From: Camellia lanceoleosa
Lineage: Eukaryota; Streptophyta; Magnoliopsida; Ericales; Theaceae
NCBI GenBank assembly: GCA_025200525.1
Contig: CM045761.1
Location: 137,022,223 to 137,086,222, forward strand
Direction: 5' to 3'
Length of the DNA: 64,000 bases
Shown here in pieces: positions 45,561-58,249 of the stretch (position 1 is the first letter of the stretch; the number at the start of each line of letters is the position of its first letter). The translations under genes and the position numbers were made by a program. The notes below the pieces were generated by a model. The model was not told the DNA's origin and did not search any database. It worked only from the letters and a program-made list of their open reading frames with translations.

Positions 45561-47180
45561 TACCATATGTTAGTTGCATTTCATGCATATCATGCATATT
45601 GCACGGGAAACGAGGCACGTTTCGTACTCCGAGTAACGGAACGGGTCTCAATTCCCAAATCACTGACACTCCGGATCACCCATGATGGAGTTAGGTTTTC
45701 ATTGTAGCATTCATGTGCATTCATCCTATATTGAGTTGTGCAATTCGGTTCCTCGGCCATCATGCATCGATATGCGTGATTGGTGGCACGAGGATCGAGG
45801 CATGCATATATTTGTGAAACACACTGCTTTGCCCTTTTCACGCTCTGTTGCGGCAAAATCAAGGATCAGAACTTTTCTAATCCGCGCGCATTTCGAGAAA
45901 TATTGCAAACAGAGGCTAATCGGGCATCGGTGGATTTCGTGCAGCCAACAACAAAGTGACATCTATCGAAGCAAAGCGGTCCACGGCTTGCACGCCGCTT
46001 ATCATTATTAATTAATTTGTCAATTAATTAGAAATTTGTATATTTATTTTCGGACTGTATATTCTTTTATTCGGACTGTATACTTATTCGGACCCTCTGT
46101 GCGAGGGCATAAATGTAATAAGGGTGTGTGAGTGTGATGTATGTCTTCCAACCCCCATTTCTTTCTCCCTTTTATTTACCTGCTTTGATGGTTAGATATA
46201 GGGCATATTTCAATTAGCATACAGTATGACAGCATGTTTGCATCATTCATCTGTTTTGCATGCACCGGGCTCGGCGCATCATACAAACTGCATCGTATTT
46301 CAATTCCAAGTTGAATATGTGATAGTTGTAGCATCCCATATGCCATCTTTACAATAGCCGAGCCTACTATAGTTGCATTTTTGCATGTGTTGCATTAGGC
46401 ATTCTGTATATTTTAGGATCATGCATGATTTCTAATAAGTTTTCTGTTTTGGCTCGGAGTACTCGGTGAGTTGTTATGCTTTAGCATCCTTGCATGCGTG
46501 TGAGTGTTGCCATGATAGCATGCTTACCATGAGGCTAAATGCTTATGTGATATAACTGCCTTGAATGCCTGTGGGTGGAGGTTGAGTTATCCGAATTGGG
46601 ACAATACATTGACTGTTGTTTTAAGCCCACTAGATAGTGGCAAAATCATGTTTTCTAAGCCCACCTGAGGGTGGCAAATCCGCATTTTAGCCTACCTGCG
46701 GGTAGCACCATCACACCATTTTCATAAACAAACATGAGATGTTTAGTTCCAATTCAGGCGATTCAGTCTATACTTGTTTGCTGCGAGCATCACATAGTAA
46801 TCCTAGGCTAATAATCGGAATAAGAACTCACAAAGTTTTCAAAAACAGATATCATGGTTAGTAGAGGCCGGTCTTTGACCGAGCGAGAGGGGGTGCTCAC
46901 GATGTGACCTTCCCTAATCGTACCCAAGTTCCCGAGCCAACTTTGGTAATAGCCGGACCGTGGCCTTTGGCACTTGAGTTAGGGTTTCCTAAATTTCCCA
47001 TTTAAAAATATTTAGGTGGCGACTACATTATCGCAAAGCGATCCATGTTTGGCACTTCTTTCAAAAAATCTGTTTTCCTTCAAAACGATTTGCCGGATTT
47101 GGACTCTTTGGTTCAAGATTGAGAACCACAACAAAATCGAGTCCGAACTGTAGCGAGGTCCCTCGCGGGGCGTTGTTACA

Positions 47181-47660
47181 GTATAAAAGGAACACACTTA
47201 TATAAACTGATTGGTATGAATACCCTGATTGGTATAAATACACTGACTGGTATGAAGACACACGGATGTACATTGACGAGTTGACTCGAGCGGGGAGAAG
47301 ATAGAATCACTGACTCAACTATGCCCCTAATTCCTTTGTCTTGATTTTTTTTTTTTTTTTTTTTTTGAGTTTTTTTTGTAAAAATGTTTTGATCAACATG
47401 AGAGTTAGATTAGCCTACTTATTCTATTTTCTCGTTCAAATCATGTAAGCTAAATTGTGAGCATCAAAATTTTTTCCTTTTCAAATCCAAAGAATGGTCC
47501 AAGTTTTGCAAAATGGAACAATTTTAGAAAAATTAGTCAGCTTGATTCAAATTAACCAAAACTTATTTTCGCAAATGGCCACTACTCAACTAACCTAGAA
47601 TCAATCATTGAGGTGCATAATCCCAAACCAGATAACCCCGAATTCATTTTGTAGCAACGA
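47181..47660. repeat. Second part of TATA-motif array and T-run (unit D)
   Basis: The array interrupted at 41964 continues here. The T-run follows at 47347-47366. No gene. Confidence 0.75.
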
Positions 47661-49030
47661 TGATAACCGAACCGAGCCGATCCGAATCGAATAAAACCGA
47701 GCAAAACCGAACCGAACTGAACCGCCGAACCGAACCGAACTAAACCGAGTTGAATCGAACCAACTGAACTGAGCAGAACGAAGATACACCAATCAAACAC
47801 GGATAGGACAACCAAGTCGACTATAGATACACCAATCAAACATGGACGAAATGAATGAGTTGAAAAATTATTAGGGCCGAACTTCGAGATGAAGCTACCT
47901 ACGTATCCCAAAGATAGGAATCAGGCCATCGTAGTTCCAGCTAAGGTTCACTCGAGTATTGACACTCTCCTTTTGTGCTTTAACTTTTGCCAAAGCCGCC
48001 CTTTCGGGTTTTCAACCTTGCGAGCTTCTTTTTTTTTTTTTTTTTCATTTTCATTTTTTTTATCATGTTTTTTTTTTATAATTTTTTTTGTTTTTCTGCT
48101 CTAACTTTTGCCTGGGTCGCCCTTCCGAGTTTTCAACCTAGCGAGCCTCTCAAGGGTTACTTTCATTTTAGCTTGCCCATGTTGATTGGGTGTGAAATCT
48201 CTAGGCCATCTATAAGAACGACTACTACACTTGACCAGTAGATACGATGATGATTGGGTCCAAATTTTCCCCTAGTATTGCCCCTAGTGTAGTGGATAGG
48301 AACTCGACTGTCCTTCAATAATAAAATTCATTCTCTCACATTCTGGGTTTTAACTTTCTAGGCGGTCTTCATTGGGAAACGATTCAATTTTAACTCTTTG
48401 ATCACATCCAACCTTTTGCCCCTAGTTCAAGGGCTCCTTCAAATCTAAATCAGATGTGACCTTCTTGCCCCTAGTCCAAGGGTTGCTTCCAATCTGAATC
48501 ACTGGCCCTACATAGTTTTGGCTAAGGTTCACTCGGGTATTGACACTCTCTCCTTTTACGCTCTAACTTTTGCCAAAGCCGCCCTTTCGGGTTTTCAACC
48601 TTGGGTGCTTTTCATTTTTCTTTTATTTTTCCTTCCTTTTTTTTATTTTTTATTTTTTAGTTTTTATTTTTATTTTTTATTTTTTTTGTGCTCTAACTTT
48701 TGCCTGGGTCGCCCTTCCGGGTTTTCGGCCCAGCGAGCCTCTCAAGGGTGATACTTTATTGCCCTTAGTTCAAGGGCTACCTTCATTTCAACTATGCAAG
48801 CCTCACACTTTTGCCCTTGAACTAAGGGCTGTTTCAAATCGAAATCACATTCAACCTTCTTGCCCCTAGTTGAAGAACTGCCTTCATTTGAATCACATTA
48901 TGGCCCCTAGTTCAAGGGCTGTTTCCATTTCGACCTTTATTGCCCCTAGTTTAAGGGTTGTCTTCATGTGAATCACATCATGGCCCCTAGTTCAAGGGCT
49001 ATTTCCAATTCGGCTATGCAAGCCTTACAC
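47661..49030. repeat. Pentamer array and leader motif arrays (unit D)
   Basis: Copy of 7275-8640. One CCCTTAGTTCAAGGG motif, at 48813-48827, is inverted to CCCTTGAACTAAGGG. Confidence 0.75.
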
Positions 49031-50480
49031 TTTGATTGATCATGGAATACTTCAAATCATAGTGTGAAAGCTAAGGAGCTAAGGAGGTTGGACCACGAGT
49101 CAAGAGGGATCCTATGCTGTATAATCAATTCCAGGCATGTTTTCGTAGGACTACGCAAAAACAGTTTTTGAAATCTTTTCACAAAGTGACTAATCACTCG
49201 TAGTCTTACGAAGATAAGATGGAACCAATTTGGACTAAGCTAGGATCATTCTCAGTACTCACATTAACAAAAATGATTTTATTCATCAAAGGCTTAGCAC
49301 ACCTCTCTTCCTCTCAGTTGATCAAAATTTGCAAATCCCGAGGAAATTCTTCCTCTTTGTTTTTATCAGTTGGAAAAAGTTTTGAAAAACTTTGGTCAAT
49401 GCAATGATTTAAAGGCACAGAAAAGTAGGCAGACTCTATGGCATTTTTTGTTTATTGAAAAGAGACTATGACTCAGCAAGGACAACAGACTTTTGACAAC
49501 ATACTCAAAAGAAAATGACAAAGAGGACCTAGACAGGACAGAAATGTCTAGGTTAGCACTATCGAAATCAAAGACTCTGACTCATTAGGCTGACTCAAGC
49601 CTGACTCTAACTCTACAAACTTAGTGGAGTCAAACTTAGACTCAATACTCAATTCAGAACTCAAAATAAAACCATTCTTAATTTTGCTAGTCAAAGTGTG
49701 GGCCAGCCACAACATTCAAAATAAAGCTCGTGCAATTAACAGGTGGTCACTCCCCAATCACAGAGATGGTCGACTTTGTGGGATATCAGCATTTTTTTTT
49801 TTGTTATTTTTAATTTTTTTTTTTGATTTTATGTTTTTGTTATTATTTTTTTTTTGTTTTTGAAGTAATGGTGCTAAACTGAACAACCTGAACCACTCAT
49901 TCGAATTTGAGAATCCCTGTATAGATCCAATATATTGCACATAACACATAGCAGGAAAGAGAACAAACACCCCTATGGAGGGTAGGGTTATCTGTCCAAG
50001 CTTGAAATGATCTAGGGTTTCACTATTCAGACAAGTGGTATCACACATCCTAGAAATGGGAGAGCATCCTGTCCTAAGTTTGAAAGGTACTATAGCTCAC
50101 TATATGTACAAGGTTAGCTCTGTTCTAAGGGTTAAAGTCAAGGTGACGTTACCAAAGAGTCCTTTGGGTCATAACCAATAAAGATCCCAGGAAATCAGAA
50201 TAGTCAAAATAGCCTCTCTTCGGAGTCTGAGAACCTTAGATAGCAGAGCTAGATAGCAAAGCTACCTAGCCAAGCTACCCTTTTGACAAATCTCAAAAGG
50301 TTACAACACAAGGCCTCTAAAGTAACGTAGAGATAGGTGTAGTGTCACAAAAAGTATGTCTGTGTTCCCACCAACATCTGGGCAACACAGGAACTTTAAG
50401 TACACTAATGCATGCAATGCAATAAACATATAATTGAAAATAAAAGTCATATCATGGAGTTCGAGTCAAGGTTTCATAAA
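49031..50480. other. Leader-like region (unit D), no gene seen
   Basis: Copy of 8640-10109. It shares six base changes with unit E that are absent from units A and C. Confidence 0.5.
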
Positions 50481-50498
50481 TCCCCAGCAGAGTCGCCA
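50481..50498 (-). other. Primer-binding site (unit D/LTR-E)
   Basis: Identical to the PBS at 10110, with GAAAC between it and LTR-E. Confidence 0.75.
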
Positions 50499-50503
50499 GA
50501 AAC

Positions 50504-52087
50504 TGTAACATGCCCGGGGGGTACCCGCGCGCGTTAAACAGTTCGGACTCCCGAGATCTCTTTGATCTCAAGTTTCACGAGTGCAATGTGAAACATAGAT
50601 GAGAGTCCAGATTTGGCAACTTTTATTGAAAATCCATTTTATTGCAATTTGGTCAAAAATGGACTGCGTCATCAGAACTCAGAGTCGCCACCTAATATTT
50701 TGGGAAATTAGGAAACCCATGACTCGGTGCCAAGGCCATCGTTTCGTCAGAACCAAGGATGCTTGGCTCGGAACCTTAGGTATGAGAGGGAAAGGTCAAT
50801 AATGAGCACCCCCGCTCACCCGATCAAAAGATCGGCCTCTACTAAACCATGATATGACTTTTATTTTCTTTATATGTTTATGTTCTGATTATTTTAGTAA
50901 ATCCTAAAATGTACTATGTGAAGCATACAAGTATGGACTAGTTTGCTCAAATTGGAACAATTCAACTTCATGTTTGTTTTCCGAAAAGGGTTTGAATTTG
51001 CCACCTCAAGTGGGCTTAGAGTTTGTGAATTTGCCACTACAAATTGGGCTTAAAACGTACATTTATCGAATTATTCCAATTCAAACAACAAGCCTTCATC
51101 CCACGTGCATTCATACAGTTTATCACTTAAGCAAATAGCCACATGGTAGGATGCTAAACACAATAAGAAAATCACACACAAATGGGATGCTAAAGCATAA
51201 AAACTCACAGAGATATCGACGTCCCTAATAAACGACTACAAAACAAAGTTAGTAAAAATATGCATGATCTTATATACAAAATCCTAATGCAATTCACTCA
51301 CGAGATGCACTAAAGATTTGGCTTCTAGAATATGGCATGTGAATCATCTCAAAACATACGATAGCACACAAAATCATGAGATAATCAATTGAAGCATAAA
51401 GATGCAAAATTAGCCAAATCTTATACATGGATCATGGATGTAAAGCAGGGATATGCATGGCATGTCAGATATATACATATACAGTTAGGAAAGCGATAAA
51501 AAATGGGATAGAAAGAAGCGGGTGGGGAATTATTACAAAACTTCAAATATTACAGACGAATGAGAGAGATGAGGAAGAAAATAAAATAAAATAAAACCTC
51601 ACAACACTCAAAATAAAAATAAAAGAAACAACTTCATCATCGGCACATGTCACTCCTTTTCGCATGTCCCGGTTCCGTAACATCGCATGATTCACATTTT
51701 CTAGATTCAAGGCAAACCAAGGAACGGATTTAAAATCGACTAGCATGGCGGAAATCACTATTGGATGATGTGCAAATTTCGAGAGTGTAGAGAAAGAAAG
51801 AGTGATCTCCTCTCTTGAACTTCGGTTTACAATTAATAATTTACATCAACAATTTGAAATATCTCCAGGTGACAAGATCATCAATATTTGAAAATCATCA
51901 TAACAACAGAAAATAAAACCCAAAAAAACTTTAGACAGATCCATGAGACATAAGCACAACACAACTCTTTTTTTTTTGTTTTTAAAGCAAACACAACCTT
52001 CACATTCTATCTATCTAAAAAAACAAAAAAAACAAAGAACAGGAAATATATATATATATATAGAGAGAGAGAGAGGGCCCCGTGGGT

Positions 52088-52118
<31 letters not shown>

Positions 52119-53059
52119 CAGTGTGTGCGTGTGTCCAGGTGTATCCCCCCGTGTCTGTGTGTATAGTGTGTATGTGTTGGGTGGTGATGGGTGTACTGGT
52201 GTGTGTTAGAGAGAGAGAGAGAGAGTTGGGTTTGTGTGTGCATGGTGATATGAAAGGTGGGTGTATGCATGGTCTCCTCTCCTCCGAGAGGGAGAGAGAG
52301 TTAGTCCATCTCCTTTGTGGTCTCTCCCGTGTGTGTGTATCTCAACCTCCTCCGCTATGCACCTCAATGGTCTGGTGTATATATGAGTGTGTGTGGTGTA
52401 TATCTTGTGCACCGTGTGTGTCATGAGTGTATGTCTTTGGGTGTCTTCTCCTTTTCTTCCTCTCAAATCTGCACCCTTATAATATACTCCACTACAACCT
52501 CATCATGCTATCCATACACACCTTGGTCACCCCCTTTCTTTTTTAATTAGCAACAAAACACACACACACCCCACCTTGTCACAAATATTCTCTCTTTACA
52601 AAAACAATAGCCTGCACCACGACAACAACCTAATCATATAGAGTCCACCCAAAAACCCATCATCGCAATGTCCCAAACACAAACCCCATTATCATGACCA
52701 AATATTTCATTTTTGTTTTTATTCTTTTCTATTTTTCTATTTTGTTTTTATTAGTTTCTATTTTTGTATTTTGTTTTTATCAGATTTTTTTTATTTTTTT
52801 ATATTCCTAAAATACACCACCTCAAAATATGTACACACACATCAAATTACATAAAAATATATAAAATTATAAACGCTACTAATTAATAAAATATTAATGA
52901 TATAAAATAATTTGACCAAAATGAGTGAGGTTTGGGAGTAAAGTTTCAATTTTATTTTTCGGCTGAGAAATTCATAAAATGGCACATTCTAATTTTCATC
53001 AGCGGGTGGTCAAAAGAAAACGCCTAAGTCTTAGGGCTGGTCAAAATGGAGTGTCTACA
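50504..53059 (-). mobile_element. LTR-E, internally deleted LTR
   Basis: It starts TGTAACATGCCCGG and ends TGTCTACA. About 0.7 kb of the GT/GA-rich U3 is missing. The deletion joint lies at about 52095 inside GT repeats, consistent with slippage or unequal pairing of the microsatellite. This is a different deletion from that in LTR-D. Confidence 0.85.
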
Positions 53060-53213
53060 GCCAGGTGGGCATGTTTATATTCGTGACACTGACATTGTTA
53101 TCAAAGAACTTAAAGATCTTGCAGTTGCCATGGGATGGGAGACTTTATTATTTGACACCATTGAGGGACCCTATGGTACCAGTAAGCTTTTGTTCGGTGC
53201 AAAGCCTGTGTAA
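53055..53213 (+). pseudogene. PMT last-exon fragment (unit E), best-preserved copy
   Basis: Fifty-two codons run from LQPGGHVYIRD to GTSKLLFGAKPV and end in TAA with no frameshift. This is probably the native C-terminus of the PMT protein, which in other plant members also ends soon after KLLF..KP. It is still only a fragment: the SAM-binding domain and most of the protein lie upstream in such genes and are absent here. Confidence 0.8.
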
Positions 53214-53638
53214 TGCAATCGTTTGATAAAAATTGACATTTATTATATGTAAGGACCTTTTAGATTCTTACTGATCCGCTTGAATTACATTTTAGATTCT
53301 TACTGGTCCGCTTGAATTACATTCATGGCTTTGAAGTGTCAAAAATAACCAACGATGACTATTTCTAAATAATAAGAGATAAAAAACAATTGACCTAAAT
53401 CACATGGATAAAACAGATTTTGCCTTAATTTGTAATAATAAAAATAATAAAATAAAAGATTCAACTGGTCCTTGCTCCCTAACGCAATAATCAGACATTT
53501 ATTGTGTTCACACTATGTGTGCCTTTATATAGCAATCAAAACAAAAACACTACAGAAAAAGATTTTGTACTGGAAAATCAAAAAGCAGAAAACGAAATCG
53601 CTCATTCTCACTCTTAAACTCTCTTTCTTATTTTCTCT

Positions 53639-53685
<47 letters not shown>

Positions 53686-54011
53686 GTGCATTCAGCTCCT
53701 ATTTTCAGGATTTGAGAGTTGATAATAATTTTGGAAAAATGACAGTTCGCCTAGGTAAACTAGTAATCTAGTGTCTGATCAAGTCAAGAGCCTTGCTCAC
53801 CTAGCTTAGTCATGCATGATTTTCATGCTTATTTTTTAAGTTTGAACTCAAATACTATTTTTCTGATAGGTGAGACGGACTAGCCTAAGTTGATCTCGAA
53901 TTGATCAAGCTCTCTCTCATTTGCTAAAAAACGATTTAAATTATGTTTATATTTGCCACTCATTTATAAAGTCAGTGATTATATCTCAATGGATTGTTGT
54001 ACTAAAGTTAT
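53214..54011. other. PMT 3' flank (unit E), no gene
   Basis: Copy of 2354-3100 with a longer (CT)n run (53640-53668). Confidence 0.6.
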
Positions 54012-55264
54012 TGAAAATTGGACTTATACGCTGACGCGAAGCCGGTTTGAAAAGTGGACTTATACGCCTGACGCGAAGCCGGTTTGAAAAGTGGACTTAT
54101 ACGCCTTACGCGAAGCCGGTTTGAAAAGTGGACTTATATCCGCTTTGTTGGCCGGTTTGCAAGTGGACTTATATCTCGCTGACCTTGCCGGTTTGAAAAG
54201 TGGACTTATACGCCTGACGCGCAGCCGGTTTGAAAAGTGGACTTATACGCCTGACGCGAAGCCGGTTCAAAATTTGGACTTATACGCCTGACGCGTAGCC
54301 GGTTCGAAATTTGGACTTATACGCCTTACGCCGGTCGTTCGAATTTGGACTTATACGCCTTGGCCCGGTTAAAATTTGACTTATGATCTGGCCGGTTTGT
54401 AATGGACTTATACGCTACGCCGTTTTGTACTGACTCACGGTTTGTAGTGGACTTATACGCCTTCTGTGGCCGGGTTTATGTAGTGGACTTACGCCGACGG
54501 CCGGTTTGTAGTGACTTATACGCCTTACGCTTGCGGTTTGTAATTGACTTATACGCTTCTGGGCTTGGTTGTAGTGGACTTATCTGTTGTGTGGCCGGTT
54601 TGTAATGGACTTATCACCGACGCCGGTTTGAAAGTGGACTTACTCGCGACGCGAAGCCGATTTGAAAAGTGGACTTATACGCCTGACGCGAAGCCGGTTT
54701 GAAAAGTGGACTTATACGCCTTACGCGAAGCCGGTTTGAAAAGTGGACTTATACGCCTTACGCGAAGCCGGTTTGAAAAGTGGACTTATATGCACGGGCC
54801 GGTTTGAAAAGTGGACTTATACCGACGCCGCTTCGGTTTGAAAAGTGGACTTATACGCTGACGCCGATTTGAAAAGTGGACTTATACCGCTGTGTGGCCG
54901 GTTTGAAAAGTGGACTTATCGCCTTTACCTTGGCCGGTTTGAAAAGTGGACTTATACGGCTTCTGGCCGGTTTGAAAAGTGGACTTATCGCTGCCTTGGC
55001 CGGTTTGAAAAGTGGACTTATACGCTGATCTGGCCGGTTTGAAAAGTGGACTTATACGCCTTCCGCGAAGCCGGTTTGACAAGTGGACTTATACGCCTGA
55101 CGCGAAGCCGCTTTGAAAAGTGGACTTATACCGACGCGCCGGTTTGAAAAGTGGACTTATATACGCCTTCTGTGGCCGGTTTGAAAGCGGACTTATACGC
55201 CTTCTGTGGCCGGTTTGAAAAGTGGACTTATCGCTGACGCCGGCCGATTTGAAGAGTGGATTTA
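54012..55264. repeat. 37-bp minisatellite array, about 34 copies (unit E)
   Basis: Same monomer, with the largest share of irregular copies (54130-54180, 54320-54650, 54790-55260). Confidence 0.95.
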
Positions 55265-55883
55265 TGCAATGTAATGCAATGTCTTGAAATCTTGACTATG
55301 TTTGCAACTTTCCTATTCTCCAACAGGGTGACAGACTAGGTTGGTTCAGTCTCCAGAGTTGAGGCGCATACAAGATATCTCAACCTATGGGGCTACCATT
55401 CAGATTTCATGCCGGGGATACACCCCTGGCTATTTAGACCACGCTTTAGTATCCAAAATCACGAACCCTTTGCGTTCTAGGCATCGCCATTCCAACTCTT
55501 GTTTCCAGTCTCAGTTGATCTCCTAGGAACTCATTGGAAACACAGGCAGGATAATACACAAATATTTACATATAAATACACACATATATGTACATATACA
55601 GATAGATATATACAGATATATACGCAGACATATACAGTATATATACATGTATATACGACACAGACATATACGGACCTATACACAAACATATACGGATATA
55701 TACACAGATATATATACGGAGATATACACAGGTTATACACAGGTGGGGAATATTCTGTTTGGCTGCCGTCAGTGGGAAGATGCCGTTATTGAGAAGGCAT
55801 ATTCTGTTTGCTGACGTCAGCACACACATGCAAAACACGCAAAAAGAAAGGAAAAACACAAAATGCATGGACATGGGACACGG
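55265..55883. other. Spacer with TA-rich tract and TGACGTCA palindrome (unit E)
   Basis: Copy of 4223-4828; palindrome at 55809-55822. Confidence 0.6.
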
Positions 55884-56461
55884 GGTGTCGAACCCCTGAC
55901 CTCAAGCTCGGCCTCCGAGTCCTTAACCACTGAGCCACATCACTCTTGTGACAACATAGACAAACAAATATATATATACTATACAAGACATATATATACA
56001 TAAAACCAAAACAAACCAAAAGAAATACTCAATGTGGGGTTCGAACCCCTGACCTCAGGCTCAGCCTCTCACTCTTCAACCACTGGGCCTAACCATTGAA
56101 CCTAAGCCACTCGCGTGACAGAAACGATTCAAACAAATATATATATATATATATAGGTACACAAGACATATATACATCAAAAACCAAAACGAAAACAAAA
56201 CAAAGACAAACTCGATGTGGGGTTCGAACCCCTGACCTCGGGCTCAGCCTTTCAATCCTTAACTCACTGGGCCAAACCACTGAACCCAAGCCACACATGT
56301 GACTCAAATGTTCAAACAAATATATAAGACACATGTATACATAAAATGAAAACAAAACAAAATACTCAATGTGGGGTTCGAACCCCTGACCTCGGGCTTA
56401 GGCTTTCCGAATCCTCAACCCACTGGACCAAACCACTGAACCCAAGCCATACTTGTGACAT
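55884..56461 (-). repeat. Four tandem tRNA-like Pol III heads (unit E)
   Basis: All four B boxes are intact, as in unit A (first at 55884-55894). Confidence 0.7.
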
Positions 56462-56858
56462 AAATGTTCCAAACAACACCTATATTACATAGCTATACAA
56501 TATATATACATATATGCATACACAACTCTCCCGCGTCTCTCTCTTCTTTTGATACACGCGTTTGACACGAGGCCCAGCTTTTGCATTAGCTGGCCGACAA
56601 AAGTAGGCCTCGATTTGCGGGCTCTCCTCGACTCTCTCCCTCCTTTGTCTTTCTCTCTCGTCTTCTTCTTCTCTTCAGTATCGGCCTTCTTCTTCTTAAC
56701 CATTCTCTTCTTCTTCTCCTTCTCCATTACTCTTCCATCTTCCTCCTCCTTCTTCTTGTTCTTCCATCTTCCTCCGCCTTCTTCTTTTTTCTCTTCTGTT
56801 TTCTGCCACTCTTCTGTGACTGCCTTCTTTCCTCTTTCTTTCTTCTCTTCTCTTATAC

Positions 56859-57377
56859 ATGGCTTCGTCTCGCCCTCTCTCTCTATTTCCGGATCTTAAT
56901 AATCCATCGAGCTCTTCTGGGCCAAGTGCCCCTACTCTCACTCATCCCAGCCTTCCCACCTTAACAGTTGAGCAAGTGATGGTCGCTCAAATCGATATTG
57001 ATGCTAACCACCTCACTGAAGTCGTGCATGGAGACGATGGCGGCGGTCACCAACTGTCTCACCGTCGCAAAATAAGGCGTGTGAGGTGTATCGAATAGCA
57101 TCAAGTCTCTCCTCTCCGTGCATGTATAGAGATGCACGGGCAGAGATTTGTGTCTTGAAGGCCGAGAACAAGGAGCTGAAGGCTGAAAACAAGGAGCTGA
57201 AAAGGCACTCCACCTCTATGGCCCGATTTGGGCAATCTTCGTACCTCGCCTTTGATGGTCGGCGGGGGACTCTGTCGTGAGCTTTGTGGTGGTTCTCGGT
57301 GGAACACTTGGAGCGAGGCCTTCAAGGCTAACGACAAAAAGAGGAAGAGTGCGGCGGCGGAGGAGCCGAGTAAGTGA
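56859..57377 (+). pseudogene. Orphan coiled-coil ORF, frameshifted copy (unit E)
   Basis: The first 50 or so codons agree with the intact copy. Clustered changes at 56980-57120 (ACTGATATT to ATCGATATT, CACGCTGAAG to CACTGAAG, GACAGTGG to GACGATGG) then break the frame. The ENKELK part and the basic end KKRKS are present downstream in another frame. Confidence 0.6.
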
Positions 57378-57419
57378 AGTTGGCTGTGGTGGCACACCGT
57401 GAAAGGAAGAACAAGATCC

Positions 57420-58249
57420 CCCCTTTTTTTATTTCTCTCTCTTTTTTTGTTTTTGTTTTTTTTTGTATTTGGTTTTCTTTTTTTTTGTATTTTGGTTGTT
57501 TTTGTTTTTTTTTTTGAGTTTCATGTCGGGATGTCCTCCCTTGACCGTATAAATCAGCTCTTTTTTTTTTTGCTCATCAATGGCGTGAGGCATATCACTT
57601 TGAACTTGAAAACATTTTTGTTTGATTGAATTTGAGAGCGATTGAATTTTGAACTATAAATTGAACATTGATTCTATCTTGACTGAATAAAAATGACTTA
57701 ACAAAAGAAGAACGGCAAAACAATCCAAACACACTTATATATACATTGACTAGTATAAATACACCATGGTATAAATATACTTGGGGTATGAAAGGAACGA
57801 CTTATATAAACCGACCGGTATGAATACTACGATTGGTATAAATACCTTGGTATGAAGACACACGGATGTACATTGACGAGTTGACTCGGCGGGAGAAGAT
57901 AGAATCATGACTCAACTATGCCCCTAATTCAATTCTTGATTTTTTTTTTTTTTTTTTTTTGAGTTTTTTTGTAAAAATGTTTTGATCAACATGAGAGTTA
58001 GATTAGCCTACTTATTCTATTTTCTAGTTCAAATCATGTAAGCTAAATTGTGAGCGAAAATTTTCCTTTTCAAATCCAAAGAATGGTCCAAGTTTTGCAA
58101 AATGGAACAATTTTAGAAAAATTAGTTAGCTTGATTCAAATTAACCAAAACTTATTTTTCGCAAATGGCCACTACTCAACTAACACGAATCAATCATTGA
58201 GGTGCATAATCCCAAACCAGATAACCCAATTCATTTTGTAGCAACGATG
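57420..58249. repeat. T-runs and TATA-motif array (unit E)
   Basis: Copy of 6376-7275. T-runs are shorter, the AATAAA is altered (GACCGTATAAATCAG), and the 18-bp motif array (57748-57856) has lost several CTG-containing parts. Confidence 0.7.

Larger units (their letters stand above)
41960..47185 (+). mobile_element. Ogre-type solo LTR, 5216 bp, with 5-bp target duplication
   Basis: The LTR is 41965-47180. It starts TGTAGACACCCC and ends GTTGTTACA. It is flanked by GTATG (41960-41964) and GTATA (47181-47185), where the uninterrupted unit A has a single GTATGAAAGG. No PBS, PPT or internal region is left, so it is a solo LTR made by LTR-LTR recombination. The last about 600 bp (from GCCCACTAGATAGTGGCAAA through AGGTGGCGACT to GTCCGAACTGT) is alignable with the reverse complement of the array LTR. 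The two are therefore members of one lineage in opposite orientations. A length above 5 kb is normal for Ogre elements. Confidence 0.9.
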
